Assembly: GCF_014323665.1 (NCBI RefSeq)
Contig: NZ_JABVEB010000029.1
Coordinates: 1-53,170 of the forward strand
From: Actinomadura sp. HBU206391
GTDB lineage: Bacteria > Actinomycetota > Actinomycetes > Streptosporangiales > Streptosporangiaceae
Reading direction: 5' to 3'
Length of the DNA: 53,170 bases
Under the pieces are notes generated by a model. It did no database searches. It saw only the letters and a program-made list of their open reading frames with translations, and was not told the DNA's origin. Of this stretch, positions 6,958 to 15,642 are shown piece by piece. Numbering within the stretch: the stretch's first letter is position 1; each line of letters begins with the position of its first letter. The position numbers and the translations under genes are program-made.

Positions 6958-8487
6958 GTGCCACCGGGAAGGGGATCGTGGGTGCGATGCCTGGTCACGG
7001 GAGCCACCGGCTATATCGGCGGCCGTCTGGTCCCCGAACTGCTGCTCGCCGGCCATGAGGTGCGCTGCATGGCGCGCAGGCCGGAGCGACTGCGCGACCT
7101 GCCCTGGGCCGGTGAGGTGGACATCGCCGGTGCCGACGTCAACGACGCCGACGCGGTCTCCAAGGCGCTCGACGGCATGGACGTGGCGTACTACCTGATC
7201 CATGCGATCGGCGGCGGGGACGACTTCGCGGCCGCGGATCGGCGGGCGGCCGAGATCTTCGCCGCCGCGGCCGGGGAGGCCCGGATCCGCAGGATCGTCT
7301 ACCTCGGCGGTCCGGCATCCGGACCCGGTCCGGCGGGTGAGCGTGAGCCGGTGCCCGGGGGTGGGCTCTCACCGCATCTGCGTTCTCGCGCCGAGGTGGG
7401 CGAGATCCTGCTGGCGTCGGGGGTGCCGACGGCGGTGCTGCGCGCCGCCGTGATCATCGGCTCCGGATCCGCCTCGTTCGAGATACTGCGGCACCTGACC
7501 GAACGGCTGCCCGTGATGATCACTCCGCGGTGGGTGGGCACCAGGATCCAGCCGATCGCCGTCCGCGACGTTCTCCGTTATCTCGTCGGTTGCGCCACGC
7601 TGCCGCCCGAGGTGAACCGCGGCTTCGACATCGGTGGCCCGGACGTGCTGACCTACGCCGACATGATGCGCCGGTACGCGGCCGTCGCCGGGCTGCCGCC
7701 GCGGGTCATCTTGCGGGTGCCACTGCTCACGCCGAAGCTCTCCAGCCTCTGGGTCGGGCTGGTGACTCCGGTGCCGGGCCGGCTGGCGCGCCCGCTGGTG
7801 GAGTCGCTCCGCACCGAGGCGGTCGCTCGCGAGCACGATGTCAGCCGGTTCGTCCCCGACCCTCCGCAGGGTCTGATCGGCTTCGATCGGGCCGTCGAGC
7901 TGGCACTCCGCCGCATCCAGGACAGGGACGTCCTCACCCGCTGGTCGTCGGCCTCCACCCCCGGCGCGCCGAGCGACCCGCTGCCCACCGACCCGGACTG
8001 GGCGGGCGGGCGGCTGTACGTCGACGAGCGCACCCGGGTGATCGACGCCCCGTCGGCGGCGGTCTGGCGGGTCATCGAGAGCATAGGGGGGCAGAACGGC
8101 TGGTACTCGCTGCCCATGGCCTGGCGCGTACGCGGATTCCTCGACCGGCTCGCCGGCGGGGTCGGATTGCGCCGGGGCCGCCGCGACCCGTGCCGGCTGC
8201 GGGTCGGCGACGCGGTGGACTTCTGGCGCGTGGAAGAGGTCGAGCCGGGCCGGCTCCTGCGGCTGCGCGCCGAGATGCGGCTGCCCGGCCTCGCCTGGCT
8301 GGAGCTGTCCGTCCGCGCCGAGGGCGGCCGCACCGTGTACGGCCAGCGCGCGATCTTCTATCCGCGCGGGCTCCTCGGCCATCTCTACTGGCGGGCGATC
8401 TGGCCGTTCCACGGGCTGGTCTTCGGCGGCATGCCGCGCAACGTGGCGGTCAAGGCGCTGGCCGGATCAGCGGGTGTACCGGACTGA
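6958..8487 (+). CDS. SDR-type NAD(P)-binding protein with DUF2867 domain
   Basis: 509 aa from a GTG at 6958, with GGAGG 9 bases upstream; a second GTG at 6982 is possible. Residues about 10-30 (CLVTGATGYIGGRLVPELL) are a TGxxGxxG Rossmann motif of the atypical/NmrA-like SDR class, extending to about residue 300. The C-terminal 170 residues (from ERTRVIDAPSAAVWRVIESIGGQNGWY) match the START-like DUF2867. This two-domain architecture is widespread in actinobacteria with no assigned substrate. It follows ndh by 58 bp on the same strand and could be co-transcribed. A role with NADH dehydrogenase is not supported beyond adjacency. Confidence 0.88.
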   Translation: MPPGRGSWVRCLVTGATGYIGGRLVPELLLAGHEVRCMARRPERLRDLPWAGEVDIAGADVNDADAVSKALDGMDVAYYLIHAIGGGDDFAAADRRAAEIFAAAAGEARIRRIVYLGGPASGPGPAGEREPVPGGGLSPHLRSRAEVGEILLASGVPTAVLRAAVIIGSGSASFEILRHLTERLPVMITPRWVGTRIQPIAVRDVLRYLVGCATLPPEVNRGFDIGGPDVLTYADMMRRYAAVAGLPPRVILRVPLLTPKLSSLWVGLVTPVPGRLARPLVESLRTEAVAREHDVSRFVPDPPQGLIGFDRAVELALRRIQDRDVLTRWSSASTPGAPSDPLPTDPDWAGGRLYVDERTRVIDAPSAAVWRVIESIGGQNGWYSLPMAWRVRGFLDRLAGGVGLRRGRRDPCRLRVGDAVDFWRVEEVEPGRLLRLRAEMRLPGLAWLELSVRAEGGRTVYGQRAIFYPRGLLGHLYWRAIWPFHGLVFGGMPRNVAVKALAGSAGVPD

Positions 8488-8502
8488 CCCGGCGTCACCG
8501 GC

Positions 8503-8541
8503 GGCGGCCGACGGCACCGGTGACCGGTCCCATCGGCCGCC
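8503..8541. terminator. Hairpin between convergent genes
   Basis: GGCGGCCGA at 8503-8511 pairs with TCGGCCGCC at 8533-8541. It lies in the 74-bp gap between convergent genes ending at 8487 and 8562. It is symmetrical and could stop transcripts from both sides. Confidence 0.6.
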
Positions 8542-8561
8542 GAGCAGGCGATCTCAGCGAT

Positions 8562-9581
8562 TCACAGCCGCCGCGACCGCTGGTCGACCCCGAGCACGCC
8601 GTACGGGTAGTCGTCCACCTCTGGAGCGCTGACCTGGTCCAGCACGGCCGTTTCGTCCTCGGACAGGCGCAGCTCGCCCGCCGCGAGGTTGTCGTCGAGC
8701 TGTTCCAGCTTGCGGGCGCCGAGGATGACCGAGGCGACGGCCGGGCGGCCGGCCACCCAGGCCAGCGCCACCTGCGACATCGACACGCCGCGGCCCTCGG
8801 CCACCTGCCGGACGGCGTCGATGATCCGCCAGGTTCGCTCCTGCGCGTTGCGCGGCCCGTACGCCTCCATGCCGCGCTCCGGGTTCTCGCCCAAGCGGCT
8901 CGAACCGGTCGGCGTCAGGTCTCGCCGGTACTTCCCGGTGAGCCAGCCGCCGGCGAGAGGCGACCACGGCAGGATGCCGATGTTCTCGCCCAGGCATACG
9001 TCCACGAGCTCGAACTCGATGTCGCGGACGAGCAGGTTGTACTGCGGCTGCAGAGTCACGATCGGGTTCAGGCCGCGGAAGTCGGTGAGCATGGCTGCCT
9101 TCTGCAACTGCCAGCCGACGAAGTTGCTGACCCCGGCATAACGAATCTTGCCCGCGCGCACGGCGTCGTCGAAGAACCGCAAGGTCTCCTCGAGCGGAGT
9201 GATCGGATCCCACGCGTGCGCCTGGTAGAGGTCGACGGTCTCCACTCCGAGCCGGCGCAGGCTCGCGTCGAGGGCCCGGGAGAGGTGGGTGCGGCTCAGA
9301 CCCATGTCGCCCGGCCCGTCGCCCATCGGGAAGCGCCCCTTGGTGGCGATCACGACCTGGTCCCTGAGCGCCGGCCGGCCCGCGAGCCAGCTGCCGATGA
9401 TCTCCTCTGAGACCCCCTGGGAGTACACGTCCGCCGTATCGACGAAGTTCCCCCCGCGCTCGACGAACCGGTCCAGCAGGGCGTGCGAGGTCCTCTCATC
9501 GCTCTCGTTGCCGAAGGTCATGGCACCCAGGCACAGCTTTGAGACCGCGGTCCCGGTACCGCCGAGAGGCCGGTGTTCCAT
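8562..9581 (-). CDS. Aldo/keto reductase
   Basis: 339 aa from the ATG at 9581, preceded by GGAAGG. The (beta/alpha)8 AKR motifs are in order: LGAMTFG near the N-terminus, FVDTADVY with the catalytic Asp and Tyr (about residues 46-53), the VVIATKGR lysine strand, LYQAHAWD at the catalytic His position, and the C-terminal NADP-binding GARKLEQLDDNLAA. It belongs to the YajO/Tas-like class of NADPH-dependent reductases; the substrate cannot be read from sequence. It is divergent from the AfsR-like regulator across a 208-bp gap, so the two may share a control region. Confidence 0.9.
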   Translation of the reverse strand: MEHRPLGGTGTAVSKLCLGAMTFGNESDERTSHALLDRFVERGGNFVDTADVYSQGVSEEIIGSWLAGRPALRDQVVIATKGRFPMGDGPGDMGLSRTHLSRALDASLRRLGVETVDLYQAHAWDPITPLEETLRFFDDAVRAGKIRYAGVSNFVGWQLQKAAMLTDFRGLNPIVTLQPQYNLLVRDIEFELVDVCLGENIGILPWSPLAGGWLTGKYRRDLTPTGSSRLGENPERGMEAYGPRNAQERTWRIIDAVRQVAEGRGVSMSQVALAWVAGRPAVASVILGARKLEQLDDNLAAGELRLSEDETAVLDQVSAPEVDDYPYGVLGVDQRSRRL

Positions 9582-9789
9582 ACTCACGCCTTCCGTCGAA
9601 CGATCTGTGTCCCACGATGTCGAGGACGTTCGCGTCGCCCTCTCCACCTGGGGCACTATCTCGCGTCGGCCTCGGCCGCGTGCACCCAGGGGTGGCCGAG
9701 ACGGCGCGATGACCGGGTCGGTGCGCCGTCGTGCCCGCTTCCATCAGCCCATTTCCCGAAAAGCCCTCGGAACAGGAGACAATCGACGG

Positions 9790-12700
9790 GTGCGAATCGG
9801 GATTCTGGGCCCTCTGGAGGTGCGCGTCGGCGACCGGCCCGTTGAGATCGGCGGCGCCCGCCTGCGTGCCCTGCTGACCCTGCTCGCCCTGGACGCCGGT
9901 CGGGTCGTCCCGGCCGAGCGGCTCATCGACGACCTGTGGGACGACAACCCGCCGGCCGGAGCGCCCAACGCGCTGCAGTCACTGGTGTCCCGGCTCCGCG
10001 CGACCCTCGGGGACGGTCGGGAGCTCGTGGAGTCGCACGCGGCCGGGTACCTACTCGCGATCGACCTCGGCGCCGTGGACGCACACGACTTCGAGGCCAG
10101 GGTCCGCAGGGCCCGGCGGACCGGCGACCCGGCGACCGCGGCAGCGGAGCTCCGCGAGGCACTGGCCCTCTGGCGCGGCCCCGCCCTGTCCGATGTCATG
10201 GGAGCGCCGTTCGCCGAGGGGCCCATCGCCCGGCTCGAAGGTCTCCGCCGGGCGGCGACCGAGGAGCGGATCGAGGCCGACCTCGCGCTGGGCCGGTACG
10301 CGGAACTGATCCCCGAGCTCGCCGCACTGGCCGCCGCCGAGCCGCTGCGCGAGCCCCTCCGCGGTCAGCTCATGCGGGCGCTGTACGGCGCAGGGCGGCA
10401 GGCGGACGCGCTCGCCGTCTATGACGACACGAAGCGGGTGCTGGCGCAGACGCTCGGCGTCGATCCGTCGGTGGAGCTGGAACGCGTCCATCTCGCCGTC
10501 CTGCGCCAAGAGCCCGGCCTCGCGCCGCCGGCCCCTCCGGAGCCGGCCGGGCTCGACCGGCCGCGCACCAACATCCGGGCCCAGCTCACCAGCTTCATCG
10601 GGCGCGACGAGGATCTGAAACGGGTCGGAAAACTGCTCGGCGAGGGCCGCCTGGTCACGCTCACCGGGCCCGGGGGAGCGGGTAAGACCCGGCTGGCGAT
10701 GGAGGCGGCGGCCCGGCAGACCGACCAGTCGGCCGACGGCGTCTGGATCGTGACACTGGCTCCGGTGACCGATCCCGCCGAGATACCCCAGGCGGTGCTC
10801 TCGGTGCTGGGCCTGCGCGAGATGGCGCTGCTCACGCGCGCCCGCTCGCCCGGCGCGGTGCCCGAGGCTCTGGAACCCCTGGACCGGCTGGCCGAGGCCC
10901 TCGCCGGCAAACGGATGCTGCTCCTGCTCGACAACTGCGAGCATCTGGTCGACGCGGCGGCCCGGCTCGCCGACCGGCTGCTCGCGGACTGCCCCGGCGT
11001 ACGGATCCTGACGACCAGCCGGGAGCCGCTCGCCATCACGGGCGAGATCCTCTGGCCGGTGGACCCGCTGGCCCTGCCGCCGCAGGACGCCGGCATCGAT
11101 GAGGCCGCGGCATACCCGTCCGTACGCCTGTTCACCGACCGGGCCACGGCGGTGCGGCCCGACTTCGCGGTCACCACGGCGAACGCGGGGAGTGTTGTGC
11201 GGATCTGCCGGGCCCTGGACGGCATGCCGCTCGCCATCGAGCTCGCGGCGGCGCGCATGCGGGCGCTGAGCCCGGACCAGGTCGCCGCCCGGCTCGGGGA
11301 CCGCTTCCGGCTGCTGACGGCGGGTAGCCGCATCGCGCTGCCCCGCCACCAGACGCTGCGAGCCGTGGTGGAGTGGAGCTGGGAACTGCTGGACGAACGC
11401 GAACAGGCGCTCTGGCGGCGGCTGTCGATCTTCACTGGCGGCGCCACCGTGGAGAGCGCGGAGGCGGTCTGCGCGGGCGAGGGCGTGACGGCCGCGGAGA
11501 TGCTCGACATGCTCGCCGCCCTGGTGGACAAGTCCCTGCTGGTCGTGACCGAGACCGAGACCGAGGGACCCCGTTACCGGATGCTGGAGACGATCCGGGC
11601 GTACGGCATGGAGCGGCTCGCCGAGGCGGGCGAGGAGGACCGGGTGCGCCGGGCGCACGCGGAGTATTTCGCCGTTCTGGCCGAGACGGCCGAGCCGGAG
11701 TTGCGCCGGGAGCGGCAGCGGCACTGGCTGGGTCGCCTGTTTGCCGAGCACGACAACATCCACACTGCGCTGCGCTGGGCCATCGGCGTCCCCGACCAGG
11801 AACTCGCGGTGCGATTCTGTGCCGCGCTCGGGTGGTACTGGTGGCTGCGCGGGCACCGGGCGGAGGGCAGCGAGCTGGCGGTGGTGGTGCAGGCGATGCC
11901 CGATCTGCCCCAGGACCAGACGACCGCACTGGTCTACGGCCTCGCGGCGTTCGGGTCCATCGGCGGGAATCACGACTTCGAGCAGATCAAGGAGTGGCTG
12001 CGCCGGGCCCGCGCCATCTGCGACGCCGAGCCGGGCCCGCTGCACCACCCGATGCTCCGGGCGCTCGGCCCGCTCTTCCGGCTGTTCGAGACCGGCATGG
12101 ACCTGCGCGTCCTGGACGACCTGACCCCGCTCTTCGACGATCCGGACCCATGGTTGCGGGCGTTCGCCCATCTGATGTCCGGCCAGGTCGGTCTCAACGC
12201 GGGGTTGGCCGCGGACGCCGGCCGGCATTTCGGGATCGGGCTGGAGGGATTTCGCGCCCTCGGCGAGCACTGGGGCACGTCGTTCGCGCTGATCTCGCAG
12301 GCGGAGATCAGCGCATGGCGCGGTGAGCACCGTCATGCGGTGAAGCTGTACGAGGAGGCCCGCCGGCATCTCGTCGAGCTCGGTACCGGCGAGGACGCCC
12401 CCTGGGTCTACACCCGGTTCTCCAACGAGCTGTGGTTGCTCGGCGAGCACGACGACGCGCGCGAGCTGGTCGAAGAGGCACTGCGGATCGCCGAGCGGAC
12501 CGGCTCGATCGAGAGCCTGGCGGCCGTGCACTTCCAGATGGGCGAGTTCGCCCGGCGCGAGGGCGATCTCGACGAGGCACGCCGCCGGATGGACCGGGCT
12601 CTGTCCCTCGCCGATGACCTCGCGGGCCCGCACCAGATCCGGGCGATGGTCGAGTCCGGGCTCGGACTCGTGCTGGCCGCGGACGGTGACACCGCGGGGG

Positions 12701-13023
12701 CCCGCACCCAGCACGTCAAGGCGCTCGAAGACGCGGTGGCGTCCAATGACGCTCCGATCATCGCCCTGGTGCTCGTCGGCTTCGCCGACCTCTCGCTGCG
12801 CCAGGGCGATCTCGCGGAGGTCGCTCTGCTGCTCGGCGCCGCGGACGGGATCCGCGGCATGCCCGATCTGTCGCTGCCGGACGGGCTGCGTCTCGCCGCG
12901 GAGGCGCGCGCCGCGCTGGGAGCGGAGGCCTTCACCGCCGCCTTCGAACGCGGCAGGGTGATGACGGTCGACGACGTGCTCGCGCTGCTCGGCGTGGTCC
13001 GCCCGCCCCGGTTCACCCTGTGA
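9790..13023 (+). CDS. AfsR/SARP-like regulator (wHTH-BTAD-NB-ARC-TPR)
   Basis: 1077 aa from the GTG at 9790. The order is: an OmpR-type winged helix (about residues 1-95, VRIGILGPLEVRVGDRPVEIGG...RLRALLTLLALD); a bacterial transcriptional activation domain (about 97-245); an STAND/NB-ARC ATPase with Walker A GPGGAGKTR at about 294 and Walker B MLLLLDNCEH at about 376; a winged-helix part; and a long helical TPR-like C-terminal third. Such proteins switch transcription when the ATPase oligomerises after ligand or partner binding, often controlling specialised metabolism. No biosynthetic cluster is adjacent. Likely targets are the divergent aldo/keto reductase or the convergent ABC exporter, which is inference. 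Confidence 0.9.
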   Translation: MRIGILGPLEVRVGDRPVEIGGARLRALLTLLALDAGRVVPAERLIDDLWDDNPPAGAPNALQSLVSRLRATLGDGRELVESHAAGYLLAIDLGAVDAHDFEARVRRARRTGDPATAAAELREALALWRGPALSDVMGAPFAEGPIARLEGLRRAATEERIEADLALGRYAELIPELAALAAAEPLREPLRGQLMRALYGAGRQADALAVYDDTKRVLAQTLGVDPSVELERVHLAVLRQEPGLAPPAPPEPAGLDRPRTNIRAQLTSFIGRDEDLKRVGKLLGEGRLVTLTGPGGAGKTRLAMEAAARQTDQSADGVWIVTLAPVTDPAEIPQAVLSVLGLREMALLTRARSPGAVPEALEPLDRLAEALAGKRMLLLLDNCEHLVDAAARLADRLLADCPGVRILTTSREPLAITGEILWPVDPLALPPQDAGIDEAAAYPSVRLFTDRATAVRPDFAVTTANAGSVVRICRALDGMPLAIELAAARMRALSPDQVAARLGDRFRLLTAGSRIALPRHQTLRAVVEWSWELLDEREQALWRRLSIFTGGATVESAEAVCAGEGVTAAEMLDMLAALVDKSLLVVTETETEGPRYRMLETIRAYGMERLAEAGEEDRVRRAHAEYFAVLAETAEPELRRERQRHWLGRLFAEHDNIHTALRWAIGVPDQELAVRFCAALGWYWWLRGHRAEGSELAVVVQAMPDLPQDQTTALVYGLAAFGSIGGNHDFEQIKEWLRRARAICDAEPGPLHHPMLRALGPLFRLFETGMDLRVLDDLTPLFDDPDPWLRAFAHLMSGQVGLNAGLAADAGRHFGIGLEGFRALGEHWGTSFALISQAEISAWRGEHRHAVKLYEEARRHLVELGTGEDAPWVYTRFSNELWLLGEHDDARELVEEALRIAERTGSIESLAAVHFQMGEFARREGDLDEARRRMDRALSLADDLAGPHQIRAMVESGLGLVLAADGDTAGARTQHVKALEDAVASNDAPIIALVLVGFADLSLRQGDLAEVALLLGAADGIRGMPDLSLPDGLRLAAEARAALGAEAFTAAFERGRVMTVDDVLALLGVVRPPRFTL

Positions 13024-13061
13024 CGAACGCGCGGCTCGCGCTGACGCGAGACGCGCGTTCG
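13024..13061. terminator. Strong bidirectional hairpin
   Basis: CGAACGCGCG (13024-13033) pairs with CGCGCGTTCG (13052-13061), and inside it CTCGCG pairs with CGCGAG around a CTGA loop. The two stems are separated by a single G-A mismatch. It begins at the base after the stop codon of the AfsR-like gene and lies before the convergent permease gene (ends 13076). Confidence 0.75.
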
Positions 13062-13075
13062 GACGTACCGGCGGA

Positions 13076-13894
13076 TCAGACGCGGCGGCGGAACTGCCAG
13101 ATGGACAGCGGGATGAAGAGCGCGGCCATCGCCGCCCCCCAGGCCAGCGCGATGGTCGCGTGTGCCGCGACCGGCCCGCCGAGCAGCAGACCCCTGGTCG
13201 CCTCCACCAGCTGGGTCACCGGGTTGTTGCGCATCACGAAGGCCAGCCAGTCGGGCGTGCCCGGGCTCAACTTGATGAAGGCGGTGCTGAGGAAGCTCAG
13301 CGGGAAGATGATCGTGAAGCCGAAGATCTGTACCTTCTCGGGCTCACGGACCGACAGCCCGATGAACACCGACGCCCATGAGACCAGAAGCGCGAACGCC
13401 AGCAGCAGGAAGAACGCCGCCATTACGGCGAAGGCGTTGGTCTCGATCCGGAAGCCGATCAGGATGCCCATGCCGAGCAGGACGAACATGGACCAGGCCT
13501 GCTTCACCGTGTCGGCGAGGATCCGGCCGGCCAGGGGCGATGTGCGGGCGATCGGCAGGCTGCGGAACCGGTCGAAGACCCCCTTGGTGATGTCGACGTT
13601 CAACCCGAAGCCGGTGGACATCGTCGCGAAGAGCGCGTTCTGCGCGATGATGCCCGGGATCACGATGGGGAGGTAGGCCTCCACGCTCCCGGCCATCGGC
13701 GGCCCGAAGACGTAGGCGAAGAGCAGCACGAACATGATCGGCTGGATGCTGAGATCCAGCAGCTCCATCGGGTTGTGCCGGATCTGCACCAGCCCGCGCC
13801 AGGTGAGGGTCAGGATGTTCCGCACGGTCGTGACGGGGGAGATCCGCTTGTCCAGCGAGACCGCCGCCGGTGCGGTGGTGGTCATGGCGGTCAT
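13076..13894 (-). CDS. DrrB-type ABC-2 permease
   Basis: 272 aa. Six hydrophobic segments are visible (for example QPIMFVLLFAYVFG, FLLLAFALLVSWASVFIGL, TIALAWGAAMAALFIPL), with the ABC-2 family segments RNILTLTWRGLVQIRHNPMEL, GVFDRFRSLPIAR and LSFLSTAFI. The ATG at 13894 overlaps the TGA of the ATPase gene (ATGA), so the two are translationally coupled. AAGGAAGGA precedes the start inside the upstream gene. The pair forms an exporter of the daunorubicin-resistance type for a drug or lipid; the substrate is unknown. Confidence 0.9.
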   Translation of the reverse strand: MTAMTTTAPAAVSLDKRISPVTTVRNILTLTWRGLVQIRHNPMELLDLSIQPIMFVLLFAYVFGPPMAGSVEAYLPIVIPGIIAQNALFATMSTGFGLNVDITKGVFDRFRSLPIARTSPLAGRILADTVKQAWSMFVLLGMGILIGFRIETNAFAVMAAFFLLLAFALLVSWASVFIGLSVREPEKVQIFGFTIIFPLSFLSTAFIKLSPGTPDWLAFVMRNNPVTQLVEATRGLLLGGPVAAHATIALAWGAAMAALFIPLSIWQFRRRV

Positions 13895-14871
13895 GCCGGT
13901 GTTCCTTCCTTGACGAGCGCCTCGGGACTGTCCTCGATCTCGTCGGCACCGTGGCCGGTCAGGGCGAAGAACACCTCGTTCAGGCTGGACTTGCGCAGTG
14001 ACAGCTCGGCGATCGCGACGCCGGCGTCGTCGAGCCGCCGCACGACGGCGGGCATCACGGTCGGATCCGTGATCGGAGCCCGCACCAGGCCGTCGACGAC
14101 CTGGGGGATGCTGCCAACGAGTTCGGAGACGACCCTGGTCACCGTCACGTGGTCGGCCTCGGTCACCGGCCGTACCTCGATCACCTGACCGCCGGCCTGG
14201 GTCTTGAGCTCGTCCGGGGTGCCCTTGGCGATGACCCGGCCGTGGTCGATCACCACGATGTCGTCGGCGAGCTGGTCGGCCTCTTCCAGATACTGGGTGG
14301 TGAGGAGCACGGTGACACCGTCCTCCACCAGCCCGCGGACGATGTCCCACAGGCCCCCGCGGCTGCGCGGGTCGAGGCCGGTCGTCGGCTCGTCGAGAAA
14401 GAGGATCTGCGGCCGGCCGACCAGGCTGGCGGCGAGGTCGAGCCGCCGCCGCATGCCGCCGGAGTAGGTCTTGGCCGCCCGCTCGCGGGCGTCCCACAGG
14501 TCGAATCGCTCGAGCAGCTCCGCCGCCCGGCTCTTGGCCTCACGGCGCGGCATGCCGAGCAGCCGGCCGATGAGGACGAGGTTCTCGGTGCCGGTGAGCA
14601 TCTCGTCGACACCGGCGTACTGACCGGTCAGGCCGATCTGCTGCCGTACCCGGTGCGCGTCGGCCACCACGTCGTAGCCGCCCACCTGGGCGGTGCCCTC
14701 GTTGGGGCGGATCAGGGTCGCGAGCACCCGGACCGCGGTCGTCTTGCCGGCCCCGTTGGGACCGAGCAGACCGAGGACCGTCCCGGTGCGCACGGTGAGG
14801 TCGACGCCGTCGAGTGCCCGTGTCTCACCGAAGCGCTTCACCAGGCCCTGGGCCTGGATCGCGTAGGTCAT
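13891..14871 (-). CDS. DrrA-type ABC transporter ATPase
   Basis: 326 aa from the ATG at 14871 with GGAGAG upstream. It has Walker A GPNGAGKTT at about residue 38, signature YSGGMRRRLDLA, Walker B ILFLDEPTTGLDP and the H-loop QYLEEADQLADD. The C-terminal 90 residues (to SSLNEVFFALTGH) match the DUF4162 tail of DrrA-like proteins. First gene of a two-gene operon with the permease. Two inverted repeats sit upstream (14914-14935 and 14979-15011), pointing to control by a dimeric repressor not encoded next to it. Confidence 0.92.
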   Translation of the reverse strand: MTYAIQAQGLVKRFGETRALDGVDLTVRTGTVLGLLGPNGAGKTTAVRVLATLIRPNEGTAQVGGYDVVADAHRVRQQIGLTGQYAGVDEMLTGTENLVLIGRLLGMPRREAKSRAAELLERFDLWDARERAAKTYSGGMRRRLDLAASLVGRPQILFLDEPTTGLDPRSRGGLWDIVRGLVEDGVTVLLTTQYLEEADQLADDIVVIDHGRVIAKGTPDELKTQAGGQVIEVRPVTEADHVTVTRVVSELVGSIPQVVDGLVRAPITDPTVMPAVVRRLDDAGVAIAELSLRKSSLNEVFFALTGHGADEIEDSPEALVKEGTPA

Positions 14872-14913
14872 GTCCGTCTCTCTCCTCGGATGTCGACGCC
14901 GGATATCTCTCGC

Positions 14914-14935
14914 TTTGACGCTGCGCCCCGTCAAA
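14914..14935 (-). promoter_or_regulatory. TTTGACG-N8-CGTCAAA palindrome before the drrAB-like operon
   Basis: TTTGACG at 14914-14920 and CGTCAAA at 14929-14935 form a perfect 7-bp-arm dyad. Read on the minus strand it includes TTGACG, a good -35 hexamer, about 60 bp before the ATPase start, so a protein bound here would cover the promoter. The form suits a TetR- or PadR-type repressor, but no such gene is in the window. Confidence 0.5.
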
Positions 14936-14978
14936 ATAGCTGGCGTCTGTTCGGTCGCGCGATCAGTTTTTTCCATGC

Positions 14979-15011
14979 CGCTGTCAAGCGGCTGGCAAGC
15001 CGCTGACAGCG
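14979..15011. repeat. Near-perfect 15/14-bp inverted repeat in a divergent promoter region
   Basis: The arm CGCTGTCAAGCGGCT (14979-14993) and its complement (14998-15011, with one T missing) flank a GGCA loop. It lies between the drrA-like gene and the PH-domain pair, which diverge. It could be a second operator or a transcribed hairpin; the single-base deletion shifts symmetry slightly. Confidence 0.5.
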
Positions 15012-15120
15012 TCGCACGAGGGTCTGACAGAACCATGACGGCCTCCTGCCGGCCCCCCGGGGCCGTGACACGACCCGGAGCGCACTCGGCGTGCGCCGGG
15101 CGCGACCTAGACTCCTGAGC

Positions 15121-15642
15121 GTGACGTCGGCGATGAGGTTGCGGCCTCCGGACAACCGCGTGTCACCACGGGCGATGGTGCAGTGGGGGCTGGAGTACCT
15201 CCTCGGGTGGGCGATCGCGTTCGGGCTGGCCGTGGGTGCGGCCGCGTGGATCGACGCGTCCCGCTGGGTGGGCTTCCCGCCCGCCCTCGTGGCCCGGATC
15301 TGGTGGCTGCCGCCGCTGGTCGCGGCGCTCGGCGTGGTCTCCGCCCTCGTCGCACCGGTCTGGCGTTACCGGGTGCACCGCTGGGAGGTCAGCTCCGACG
15401 TGATCTACACCCGCGCGGGCTGGTTCAACCGGCACTGGCTGCTGGTGCCGGTCAGCCGCATACAGACCGTCGACACCGAACAGGGCTGGATCGAGCGGAT
15501 CCTCGGGCTCGCCACCATAAAGATCAGCACGGCCTCTCACGAGGGTTCGTCCAAGGTGGCCGGTCTGCCCGTCCAGATCGCCGTCAGGCTCGCGGAAGAG
15601 CTCGCCGGGCGGGCTCACGATCTGCGCGACGATGCCACATGA
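15121..15642 (+). CDS. Bacterial PH-domain membrane protein (YdbS-like)
   Basis: About 173 aa from a GTG at 15121; a longer in-frame start at 15091 and an ATG at 15133 are possible. Two hydrophobic segments (about residues 20-40 and 55-75) precede a bacterial PH (bPH2) domain with WRYRVHRWEVSSDVIYTRAG and VPVSRIQTVDTEQGWIERILGL. The stop overlaps the start of the next gene as ATGA. YdbS/YdbT-like pairs are conserved in Gram-positive bacteria and have been linked to resistance to small bacteriocins; biochemical function is unresolved. No ribosome binding site is seen before 15121. Confidence 0.8.
   Translation: MTSAMRLRPPDNRVSPRAMVQWGLEYLLGWAIAFGLAVGAAAWIDASRWVGFPPALVARIWWLPPLVAALGVVSALVAPVWRYRVHRWEVSSDVIYTRAGWFNRHWLLVPVSRIQTVDTEQGWIERILGLATIKISTASHEGSSKVAGLPVQIAVRLAEELAGRAHDLRDDAT

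Noticed and set aside
10051..12714. 887-codon minus-strand frame opposite the AfsR-like gene
   Set aside because: High-GC antisense frame without domains; the plus strand encodes a full multidomain regulator.
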